From: Methyloligella sp.
Lineage (GTDB): Bacteria > Pseudomonadota > Alphaproteobacteria > Rhizobiales > JALUTE01
DNA length: 5,301 nt
Direction of reading: 5' to 3'
Assembly (NCBI GenBank): GCA_027058255.1
Contig: JALUTE010000176.1
Location: forward strand, 1 to 5,301
Numbering within the stretch: the first letter of the stretch is position 1; each line of letters begins with the position of its first letter. Positions 1 through 5,245 of the stretch are shown here, piece after piece. The position numbers and the translations under genes are program-made. The notes beneath the pieces are model-generated. The model made no database searches and was not told where the DNA came from. It saw only the letters and a program-made list of their open reading frames with translations.

Positions 1-44
1 GGAGAGTCGCGGGCGGCGCAACGGAAGGGCGCCCGCGACTCTCC
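1..44. repeat. Perfect 15-bp inverted repeat at window edge
   Basis: Positions 1-15 (ggagagtcgcgggcg) are the exact reverse complement of 30-44, with a 14-nt loop. It lies inside the coding region of the exported protein, in the Pro/Ser-rich tail. Because the left arm begins at base 1, the palindrome may extend outside the window. Confidence 0.8.
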
Positions 45-712
45 GACACCGTTCCGGCAGGCGGCACTGCCATGGGCGCGACCGCGGGCGGCGCGGATGG
101 GGAGGCACGCCCTGTCGGCGCGCGGCTCGCCGACACCGCTCCCGTGGGGCCGGCCGGGGATGGCTTCGCGGGCCTTGCCATGGCTTTGGGCTGGGGGGCT
201 TCGGACTGGGGGGCTTCGGCCTCGAGGGCTTCGGGCCCGGGCGCGATGGTCATGGGCCGATAGGCGAACTTCTTGCGCTGGGCGGCCTTGCGCTTCGCGC
301 GGACCGGCACCGGCCGGGCGAGGGCATCGCGGAGGCGCGCAAGGCGGGCAAGCGCGTGCCTGCGCTCTGCGGGATCGCGCCCCGCACGGGCGATCAGCGC
401 CTTGCAGAGCGCATGCAGGAAAAAGCGGCGATAGGCGGCCCGCTTGCCCGGTGCGACGCCGCGCGTAAGGCGTGCGAGTGCCTGCCTCGCCCCTGTCTCG
501 AGCCCGCGGTCACGAACGGCGAGGCGACGTGCCGAATCGATGAGCGCCTGCCGCTGCATCATGGAACCGGTGAAAGGGGGCTCGGCGCCGCACGGCGCGG
601 CCCGCGCGGGCACCATCGCCAGGAGCAGGGCGACCATTGTGAGGGCGAGCAGACTGGCCGACACGGCCAGCAGCCGTCCCGACCACCCGTATCGCCCGCC
701 ATGCCGCCACAT
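1..712 (-). CDS. Unrecognised exported protein with Pro/Ala-rich repetitive tail (partial, runs off left edge)
   Basis: This reading frame is open from ATG at 712 to the window edge (237 codons, no stop seen), so the C-terminus is missing. The start is firm: an in-frame TGA lies 18 nt upstream and AGGGAG sits 8 nt before the ATG. Residues 1-13 are a basic n-region, 14-34 a hydrophobic stretch (LLAVSASLLALTMVALLLAMV in outline), and ARA-A at 36-39 is a good signal-peptidase I site; an uncleaved membrane anchor is the alternative. Cys41 follows Pro, so there is no lipobox. Residues about 45-150 are Arg/Ala/Leu-rich and probably helical, ending in a Lys/Arg cluster near AKRKAAQRKK. After that comes a Pro/Ala/Ser-rich tail with EAPQ-type pentapeptide repeats and two VSxSR units. 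I recognise no domain or family. It is probably periplasmic or envelope-associated; this is inferred only from the leader and composition. It is separated from the DUF4167 gene by a 533-nt spacer, so it probably has its own promoter. Confidence 0.72.
   Translation of the reverse strand, partial: MWRHGGRYGWSGRLLAVSASLLALTMVALLLAMVPARAAPCGAEPPFTGSMMQRQALIDSARRLAVRDRGLETGARQALARLTRGVAPGKRAAYRRFFLHALCKALIARAGRDPAERRHALARLARLRDALARPVPVRAKRKAAQRKKFAYRPMTIAPGPEALEAEAPQSEAPQPKAMARPAKPSPAGPTGAVSASRAPTGRASPSAPPAVAPMAVPPAGTVSESRGRPSVAPPATL
34..144. repeat. Two 24-bp imperfect direct repeats in frame
   Basis: Positions 34-57 and 121-144 match at 20 of 24 bases and are 87 bp (29 codons) apart, so the copies are in the same frame. 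They encode the VSASR and VSESR segments of the exported protein's low-complexity tail. The left copy overlaps the right arm of the edge palindrome. Confidence 0.6.
191..235. repeat. 15-bp tandem repeat, three copies, in frame
   Basis: Units at 191-205 (ctggggggcttcgga) and 206-220 differ by one base; 221-235 is a third, more diverged unit. On the minus strand they encode consecutive pentapeptides of the pattern xEAxx (PEALE, AEAPQ, SEAPQ) in the tail of the exported protein, followed by a partial PKA unit. Expansion by slippage in a coding low-complexity tail is the likely origin. Confidence 0.7.
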
Positions 713-720
713 CCCAACCG

Positions 721-726
721 CTCCCT
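721..726 (-). promoter_or_regulatory. Ribosome binding site of the exported protein gene
   Basis: The minus strand reads AGGGAG followed by an 8-nt spacer and ATG at 712. With the in-frame stop just upstream, it fixes the start of the unrecognised exported protein. Confidence 0.65.
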
Positions 727-966
727 CTCATGCGCCTCGGAGACGCGTATCCGCGCTTCGGTCTCACGCCGAGACAAAGGCGCAAGGGGTCGGCCATCCT
801 TCAATGAGGACCGCCCTCGGTCAGGCTATCAAATCCGTGTGGGTCTGCCCAGAGATGTCTCGCTGGGGTCGTGTCTCAGTTGGCGTGTCCATTGCGTGAC
901 GGAGGCTTTTCAAGCTGTTTCCCGTGTTCTTGCTCCACGTCATCAACCTCCTCGGGCCCGACCCGG

Positions 967-987
967 GGATCAGACCGGGGGTGATCC
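967..987. repeat. Short palindrome, GGATCA/TGATCC stem
   Basis: ggatca at 967-972 pairs with tgatcc at 982-987 across a 9-nt loop. It lies in a stretch of the type 'CCCGGATCA...CCGGGG' that resembles the dispersed intergenic palindromes common in alphaproteobacterial genomes. The resemblance is from memory, not from a search. Confidence 0.45.
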
Positions 988-993
988 AGAGCC

Positions 994-1017
994 TGCCCCC
1001 GGCTCGATCGGGGGGCA
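994..1017. repeat. Short palindrome, TGCCCCC/GGGGGCA stem
   Basis: tgccccc at 994-1000 pairs with gggggca at 1011-1017 across a 10-nt loop. It follows the previous palindrome after 6 nt and may be part of the same mosaic repeat. Confidence 0.45.
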
Positions 1018-1040
1018 ACGAACTCGGAGCTTGCCGCCCT

Positions 1041-1069
1041 GGATTGCCGCGTCACGCGCGGCAATGACG
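1041..1069. repeat. REP-like palindromic element
   Basis: attgccgcg at 1043-1051 and cgcggcaat at 1057-1065 form a perfect 9-bp stem with a 5-nt loop. The flanks (ggATTGCC... and ...CAATGACG) match the 'GGATTGC...GCAATGACG' form of dispersed intergenic repeats found in many alphaproteobacteria. Such hairpins can also stop transcription or protect mRNA ends. The literal DUF4167 frame ends in its loop (TGA at 1052-1054). Confidence 0.6.
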
Positions 1070-2017
1070 TGAATGGGATAGCGCGCCCATACATTCGAAC
1101 TGAGACACTGCACTCGCTGGGGGGCAGAGGAGAGGAATGAAACGCAAGACGATGGGAGAACGCACGCAGCGGCATGAGCAGAGCGCGCGGGGATGCCATC
1201 CCGCGGCCAGCTCGCCCCGCCGGTCCCTCGCGTGGTTGCCCGGGCTCAGGTCACGCCGTCGCCCGAGGGCGTCTCTTCGGGAGCGGTGTCCACGGTGTCC
1301 TTGCCACCCCCATTGCCGGCAACGGCGTCCGCGTCCTTGGGTGCGGCGGGCGCCGCATCGCCAGCGCGGGACCGCCCCTGGGACGATTTCGCCCTCGCGC
1401 TGCCATTGCCGGCAGCCGGCCTCGGGCGCCTGCGGCGGGTCCGCGTTCCATCTCCCGATGCCGAGGCCCCGCGAGCGCGACACCGCCGAGACGGACGCCG
1501 CACCGCGTGAGGGACGGCGCGAGGCGGCTTGCTCTGCGCGCTCGGTGCGCTCCTCCCGCCGTCCCTCACGCGGTGCGGCGTCCGTCTCGGCGGTGTCGCG
1601 CTCGCGGGGCCGGCCTTCGCGATCCTGCGGCGCAGCCTCGCCTGCCACCCGGCCGGGATCATCGCCCGCATGGGCGCGCTCGCCCGATGCCGAACGCTCC
1701 CCATTTCCGGGCCGCTCGCCGAGCGCCTTGCGCATGCGCTGGGCGGACCCGTTCACCATGTCGGGCTGTTGCATCTGGGCCTGAACCGCCATGATGATGC
1801 GGTTGTAGTGCTCGGCGTGCTGGAAGTAGTTCTCCGCCGTCACCGTGTCGCCCGATGCCAGTGCATCGCGCGCCAGGGCGCCATATTTCTCCGCGATGTG
1901 GGCGGCCGTGCCGCGAATCTTCACATCGGGTCCGTTGCTCTCATAGCTGCGGGTCAACGGGTTCTGGTTCTTTCGACCCCGGCCGCGACCTCTGCGATTC
2001 TGCTGTACCTGCCTCAT
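1052..2017 (-). CDS. DUF4167 domain-containing protein, apparently frameshifted by an internal inverted duplication
   Basis: The N-terminal 80 residues match the DUF4167 family, which I recognise from its conserved block NPLTRSYESNGPDVKIRG at 19-36, then HIAEKY (40-45) and AENYFQHAEHYNRII (61-75). The family has no established function that I know; the Arg/Gly-rich start and basic tail suggest nucleic-acid binding (inference). The start at 2017 fits the family's usual N-terminus; GGGAG lies only 3 nt upstream. An in-frame ATG at 2185 would add 56 unlike residues. Residues 85-166 are charged, low-complexity sequence, as usual for the family. From about 1519 the frame enters the second arm of a perfect 55-bp inverted repeat and then reads a Trp/Cys/His-rich tail to the TGA at 1052-1054 (321 aa). 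Removing 55 nt (1465-1519), or 58 nt between two GCCTCG copies, restores a plausible product of 238 or 237 aa ending at 1246. The gene lies downstream of prmC, as in many Rhizobiales, but at an unusually large distance. Confidence 0.85.
   Translation of the reverse strand: MRQVQQNRRGRGRGRKNQNPLTRSYESNGPDVKIRGTAAHIAEKYGALARDALASGDTVTAENYFQHAEHYNRIIMAVQAQMQQPDMVNGSAQRMRKALGERPGNGERSASGERAHAGDDPGRVAGEAAPQDREGRPRERDTAETDAAPREGRREERTERAEQAASRRPSRGAASVSAVSRSRGLGIGRWNADPPQAPEAGCRQWQREGEIVPGAVPRWRCGARRTQGRGRRCRQWGWQGHRGHRSRRDALGRRRDLSPGNHARDRRGELAAGWHPRALCSCRCVRSPIVLRFIPLLCPPASAVSQFECMGALSHSRHCRA
1186..1205 (-). terminator. Weak hairpin downstream of the DUF4167 C-terminus
   Basis: cgcggg at 1186-1191 pairs with cccgcg at 1200-1205 (6 bp plus one G-T), about 40 nt after the TGA at 1246-1248. 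There is no T-run on the minus strand afterwards, so it is at best a weak or Rho-assisted stop signal. Confidence 0.2.
1246..1464 (-). pseudogene. Displaced C-terminal reading frame of the DUF4167 gene
   Basis: This frame begins where the inverted duplication ends and codes for about 72 residues: SASGDGTRTRRRRPRP, then a Gly/Ala/Lys/Asp-rich stretch ending in ETPSGDGVT and TGA at 1246-1248. Its composition (basic cluster, then Ala/Asp/Glu-rich, no Trp, Cys or His) fits a DUF4167 tail far better than the frame that is actually continuous with the N-terminus. It has no start codon or ribosome site of its own. It would be expressed only if the 55- or 58-nt segment is absent in the living cell, is bypassed, or is a sequencing artefact. 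Confidence 0.65.
1465..1611. repeat. Perfect 55-bp inverted repeat inside the DUF4167 gene
   Basis: Base-by-base pairing (coordinates summing to 3076) shows 1465-1519 to be the exact reverse complement of 1557-1611, with a 37-nt spacer. Inward, one C/C mismatch (1520/1556) is followed by four more pairs (1521-1524 with 1552-1555), so 59 of 60 positions pair around a 27-nt loop. Pairing stops abruptly at 1464/1612. The right arm reads naturally in the DUF4167 frame (RERDTAETDAAPREGRR), so the left arm is probably the copy. The sequence cgaggc occurs at 1462-1467 and 1520-1525, giving a 6-bp direct repeat at the two ends of the inserted segment. Confidence 0.95.
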
Positions 2018-2471
2018 CGGCTCCCATTTCGTTCGATATTCGCCGGCAACCTCCGGGCTCGGCACGCCACCTGCGCACCCGAAGCCCTCGCCCGAGGCCC
2101 ACCGGCACCTGACAAGACTGAAACGCACCCCCGTCCATCCATGTCCGGGCACAATGCGGGTCGCCTCACGCGGAGGCGCACCCAAGCCGCGCCCTCGCCA
2201 AATGCCATCGCAAGGAATGCGTGGCCGGCTTCACGGGCGCAGCGAGCCTTTCGTGTCAATGTGGTGTGTCAGCGGTTTTCCATGAGCCAATAGATCGATT
2301 GCGTCGCTCACATTTCGACTTGCCACAACAGCACCGAAACACGCGTCATGACACCATTGGTTTGTCGCACCGAGCCGTTCACGACGATCATCCCGTGCCA
2401 CGGTCAGGTGCGGGAATGCCGACTCATCGAAGCTGCTCTCGCCCTGTCCCGCCTCTGCGGCCGTTCCCGCC

Positions 2472-2509
2472 CGTGCGAACATTGCCCGCCTGTGCGAATA
2501 TTGCGCTCC
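2472..2509. repeat. 19-bp imperfect tandem repeat
   Basis: Units 2472-2490 and 2491-2509 share the core gtgcgaaYattgc; a third, poorly matching unit may precede them. The repeat is intergenic and has no known role. Confidence 0.5.
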
Positions 2510-2614
2510 AAGCCCCGGGGCCGTGTTGAGCCCGGTCAGCGAGCGCACCAGCCCGCCTCCCTCGACGGCCGCCGCCGCCTGCGTAGTGCCCCCGCACGGG
2601 CCCTGCGCGCCCCG

Positions 2615-2650
2615 TGACGTGCAGGGCGCCTGTGAGGTGCGCGGCTCCTG
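2615..2650. repeat. 18-bp imperfect tandem repeat
   Basis: Units 2615-2632 (tgacgtgcagggcgcctg) and 2633-2650 (tgaggtgcgcggctcctg) match at 14 of 18 bases and are directly adjacent. The period is a multiple of three, but no supported gene covers it. Confidence 0.45.
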
Positions 2651-3020
2651 CCTGTCCATCCGCGCGCTCAGCCCATGCTCGGGCCTGCGCCCTCAAGCTG
2701 CGCCAAGACGCTCTCTGCCCCGCGACGTGGTCGCAAATGAGGCACGCCACAGAGTGATGATCCAGCGTTGCCCGCTCGCGTCGCGCTCCTCCACGGACAT
2801 GACCTTTCAGAACGTGTCACGTCCGCGTCTCTCGGCGATGCGCTGACATGTGGCGTCGCGCCTCGGCCCGCCCGGCGCCCGCGATCCCTTGGGACGATGC
2901 CCGTCCCCGGAACGCTCGCAGGTCCACCTGGCCGTCCGACTGCCGGCGCTCGCAAGCGTGCTCCGCCGACACCGGGGCTTTTCCGCCTGCGGGGCTGCGC
3001 CAACCCCCACGGCTCTCCCG

Positions 3021-3080
3021 GCTTGCCCCTCCGGGCCCCGGCTTGCCCCTCCGGGCCCCGGTCTACCCTTCCGGGCCGGA
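3021..3080. repeat. 20-bp tandem repeat, two perfect copies plus one degenerate
   Basis: gcttgcccctccgggccccg occurs at 3021-3040 and is repeated exactly at 3041-3060; 3061-3080 is a diverged third copy that keeps the ccgggcc core. The period of 20 is not a multiple of three, which argues against coding. It lies about 80 nt beyond the prmC stop, on the downstream side. There are no spacers, so this is not a CRISPR array. Confidence 0.8.
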
Positions 3081-3162
3081 CCGCCCGCTGAGCCGGGGTC
3101 CAATCCCTGGAGGCCCGTGTGCGATTCCGCTTCCGCTCACGCGAACGTAGCCGGATCGAGTC

Positions 3163-4122
3163 TCATTTCCAACTCTTTTTTTCCGGCTCTCCAGCGCGCC
3201 CGAAACGGCGTGCCTTCGCGGCCACACAGCGAATTATGCCGCGAATATCCGTCCAAGTCGTTAATTCCCGCTCCGTCTCGACAAGCTGCGCGGCGCGCAG
3301 GATCGCCGCAACATCCGCATGCTGCCCGGCGCCCACCTCGAGCACGATCCAGCCCCCACCCTGCAGCCCGGCGAGCGAGCGGGCGAGCGCTCGATAGGCC
3401 TCCAAGCCATCCGGGCCGCCATCGAGGGCACCAAGGGGGTCGTGCTCGCGGACCTCCGGTGCAAGGGACGCGATATCGGGCCGTCGCACATAGGGCGGGT
3501 TGGAGATGACGAGATCGAACGCGCCGCGCAGCGGCGCGCACCAATCGGCAACCACGAACCGGGCCCGCTCGGCGAGCCCGAGCCGGCATGCATTCTCCCT
3601 TGCGACTTGGGTGGCGGCAAGGCTCACGTCAAGGCCGAGGCCGCGTGCCTCCGGCAATTCGGCAAGAAGCGAGAGCAACAGGCAGCCCGAGCCGGTGCCG
3701 AGATCGAGAATGTTCAAAGGCCGCCCGCGCCAGCCCTCCTCCTCGACAATGGCGAGCGCCGCCTCCACCACGGTTTCGCTGTCGGGACGCGGATCGAGGG
3801 TGGCCGGGCCGATACGAAACGGCAATCCCCAGAACGCGCGGGTGCCGAGAATGCGCGAGACCGGCTCGCGCCGGCAGCGGCGCTCACCATGGTCCACGAG
3901 CTGCGCGCGCTCCGCCGGGCCGAGAGCGCGCTCCGGATGGGCGATGAGCGCCGCCTGATCCAGCGCGCAGGCAGCGGCCACCAGAAGGCGCGCATCCTGA
4001 CCGGGCGTGTCGATCCCGGCGCGGCGGAAGGCGAGGGTCAGACTGCGCACCGCCGCCCCGACCGTGGAGAGGTCCATGCCCGCCAGCGCGCCTGCACCCG
4101 CGCGCACCAAAGCCTCCGCCAT
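3163..4122 (-). CDS. prmC: Peptide chain release factor N5-glutamine methyltransferase
   Basis: PrmC (HemK) uses S-adenosylmethionine to methylate the glutamine of the GGQ motif in RF1 and RF2 in the cytoplasm, which speeds peptide release. With the start at 4122 the product is 319 aa. The N-terminal helical domain leads to EPVSRILGTRAFWGLPFRI (86-104) and PRPDSE (111-116). The Rossmann methyltransferase motif DLGTGSG is at 140-146, an acidic GLD follows at 163-165, and the diagnostic NPPYV at 208-212 binds the glutamine side chain. The C-terminus ends in a Lys-rich KKSWK tail of the kind seen in Rhizobiales. The start at 4122 is preferred because GGGAG lies 5 nt upstream. Alternatives are 4146, which overlaps the prfA stop as ATGGGTGA, and 4077, which gives the N-terminus most like the family (MDLSTVGAAVRSL) but has a weak ribosome site. 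It lies directly downstream of prfA, its substrate's gene, and is very likely co-transcribed with it. Confidence 0.96.
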   Translation of the reverse strand: MAEALVRAGAGALAGMDLSTVGAAVRSLTLAFRRAGIDTPGQDARLLVAAACALDQAALIAHPERALGPAERAQLVDHGERRCRREPVSRILGTRAFWGLPFRIGPATLDPRPDSETVVEAALAIVEEEGWRGRPLNILDLGTGSGCLLLSLLAELPEARGLGLDVSLAATQVARENACRLGLAERARFVVADWCAPLRGAFDLVISNPPYVRRPDIASLAPEVREHDPLGALDGGPDGLEAYRALARSLAGLQGGGWIVLEVGAGQHADVAAILRAAQLVETERELTTWTDIRGIIRCVAAKARRFGRAGEPEKKSWK

Positions 4123-4138
4123 GGCCGCTCCCGCCCCC

Positions 4139-5245
4139 TCACCCATCGCGCGCCGCCTCCGCCCCGCTCTCGGCATCCATGGCCGCCAGCAGGCTCGCCT
4201 GGTGGTGGGTCACCAGCGCGTCCACGATCTCGTCCAGCGCCTCGCCGGCCAGCACCTGCTCCAGCTTGTGCAGCGTCAGGCCGATGCGGTGGTCGGTGAC
4301 CCGCCCCTGGGGAAAGTTGTATGTGCGGATGCGCTCGGACCGGTCGCCCGAGCCCACCTGGCCGCGGCGCTCCGCCGCCCGCTCGGCCTCGGCCTTGCGG
4401 CGCTGCATGTCATAGAGCCGCGAGCGCAGCACCTGCATGGCGCGGGCACGGTTCTGATGCTGGGACTTCTCGCTCGAGGTGACCACGATGCCCGTGGGCA
4501 GATGGGTGATGCGCACGGCGCTGTCCGTGGTGTTCACATGCTGGCCGCCGGCGCCCGAGGCGCGCATGGTGTCGATGCGAATGTCCTCGGGACGGATCTC
4601 GATGTCGATCTCCTCGGCCTCGGGCAAGACGGCGACGGTCGCCGCCGAGGTGTGGATGCGCCCGCCCGATTCCGTCACCGGCACGCGCTGCACCCGGTGC
4701 ACGCCGGACTCGAATTTGAGCCGGGCGAACACGCCCTTGCCGGTGATGTTGGCGACAATCTCCTTGTAGCCGCCATGGGCGCTTTCCGAGGCGCTGACGA
4801 TCTCGGTCTTCCAGCCCTTGGCCTCGGCATAGCGCTGATACATGCGGAAGAGATCGCCGGCGAAGAGCGCCGCCTCCTCGCCGCCCGTGCCGGCGCGCAC
4901 CTCGAGAATGGCGCTGCGGGAATCGGCCGCATCACGGGGGAGCAGCAGGAGGCGGATCTCGCGGGTGAGCCGCGCGATCTCGCGCTCGAGCCGCTCCGCC
5001 TCCTCGCGCGCAAGCTCCGCCATATCGCCATCGCCGCCGGCCTCGGCGAGCATGTCGTCGGTGTCGGCGCGCTCCGCCTCGGCCTTGCGCAGCGCGCGGA
5101 TGGCCGAGACGACCGGGTCGAGCTCGGCAAACTCCTTCGAGAGGCGCACGAACGCCTCCGGCGAAGGGCCTTGCGAGAGCGCCTCCTGCACCGCCTCCCA
5201 GCGCGCGACGAGGCGGTCGAGCTTGTCCTGTGGCAATGTGCTCAT
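4139..5245 (-). CDS. prfA: Peptide chain release factor 1
   Basis: RF1 recognises UAA and UAG in the ribosomal A site and triggers release of the finished protein. The 368-aa product has the usual length (E. coli RF1 is about 360). An N-terminal helical, coiled-coil-like domain (about 1-110) leads to the conserved ILEVRAGTGGEEAALFAGDL (113-132). The codon-reading tripeptide is PVT at 189-191, within RVPVTESGGRIHTSAATVAV; a PxT motif identifies RF1, as RF2 carries SPF. The peptidyl-transfer motif GGQ is at 233-235 in RASGAGGQHVNTTDSAVRITH, so Gln235 is the residue PrmC would methylate. The conserved SSEKSQHQNRARAM and RIRTYNFPQGRVTDHRI blocks follow. ATG at 5245 is the first start codon in the frame within the window and gives the usual MSxLPxDKL N-terminus, although no good ribosome site precedes it. 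No residue appears to be missing or abnormal. Confidence 0.98.
   Translation of the reverse strand: MSTLPQDKLDRLVARWEAVQEALSQGPSPEAFVRLSKEFAELDPVVSAIRALRKAEAERADTDDMLAEAGGDGDMAELAREEAERLEREIARLTREIRLLLLPRDAADSRSAILEVRAGTGGEEAALFAGDLFRMYQRYAEAKGWKTEIVSASESAHGGYKEIVANITGKGVFARLKFESGVHRVQRVPVTESGGRIHTSAATVAVLPEAEEIDIEIRPEDIRIDTMRASGAGGQHVNTTDSAVRITHLPTGIVVTSSEKSQHQNRARAMQVLRSRLYDMQRRKAEAERAAERRGQVGSGDRSERIRTYNFPQGRVTDHRIGLTLHKLEQVLAGEALDEIVDALVTHHQASLLAAMDAESGAEAARDG

Larger units (their letters stand above)
871..1108. repeat. 11-bp inverted repeat flanking the palindrome cluster
   Basis: gtgtctcagtt at 871-881 is the exact reverse complement of 1098-1108. The two copies enclose 216 bp that contain all three intergenic hairpins. 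There is no obvious target-site duplication immediately outside. The arrangement could mark the ends of a small non-coding element, or be chance. Confidence 0.45.
713..1245. other. Intergenic spacer with palindrome cluster
   Basis: This stretch lies between the plausible original end of the DUF4167 gene (1246) and the exported protein start (712). It holds a run of short hairpins at 967-1069, an 11-bp inverted repeat bracketing them (871-881 / 1098-1108) and a weak terminator candidate at 1186-1205. I see no convincing gene in it. The literal DUF4167 frame runs into it as far as 1052, but that tail is rich in Trp, Cys and His and does not look like a real protein. No clear promoter motif was found before 712. 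Confidence 0.6.
2018..3162. other. Long intergenic region without a supportable gene
   Basis: About 1.1 kb separates the prmC stop from the DUF4167 start. Open frames exist on both strands, as expected at this GC content, but none has a recognisable domain, a credible ribosome site with consistent codon use, or the composition of the neighbouring genes. The best is a 142-codon minus-strand frame at 2231-2659, whose second half has mixed third-position bases unlike the flanking genes. The region contains tandem duplications at 2472-2509, 2615-2650 and 3021-3080. The stretch 2281-2340 is 30/60 GC, much lower than its surroundings, and may hold a promoter or a foreign remnant. No terminator with a T-run follows prmC. 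Confidence 0.55.

Noticed and set aside
1520..1556. Invertible switch: the 37-nt spacer flipping between the 55-bp inverted repeats
   Set aside because: Flipping the spacer does not change the reading frame or introduce a stop, and no recombinase gene is nearby.
2254..2259. TTGACA on the minus strand upstream of the DUF4167 gene
   Set aside because: No acceptable -10 hexamer is found 16-19 nt downstream, and it lies well over 200 nt from the start codon.
1529..2293. 254-codon plus-strand open frame opposite the DUF4167 gene
   Set aside because: It overlaps the conserved DUF4167 domain on the other strand and has no recognisable domain.
2812..2822. Short palindrome acgtg-t-cacgt as a possible operator
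   Set aside because: Five-base arms are expected by chance in this length of sequence, and no adjacent gene start would be controlled by it.
3021..3080. CRISPR-like repeats
   Set aside because: The 20-bp units are directly adjacent with no spacers, and no cas gene is present.
2668..3103. Overlapping minus-strand open frames of about 100 codons downstream of prmC
   Set aside because: They are Arg/Gly/Pro-rich, lack credible starts and domains, and cross the 20-bp tandem repeat, whose period is not a multiple of three.
3092..3110. tRNA T-arm-like sequence (ggggtccaatccc)
   Set aside because: The 5-bp T-stem does not pair properly and no acceptor, D or anticodon arm can be built around it.
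3319..4299. Plus-strand open frame opposite prmC
   Set aside because: It is antisense to conserved prmC motifs, with an Arg/Gly/Ala-rich composition typical of shadow frames.
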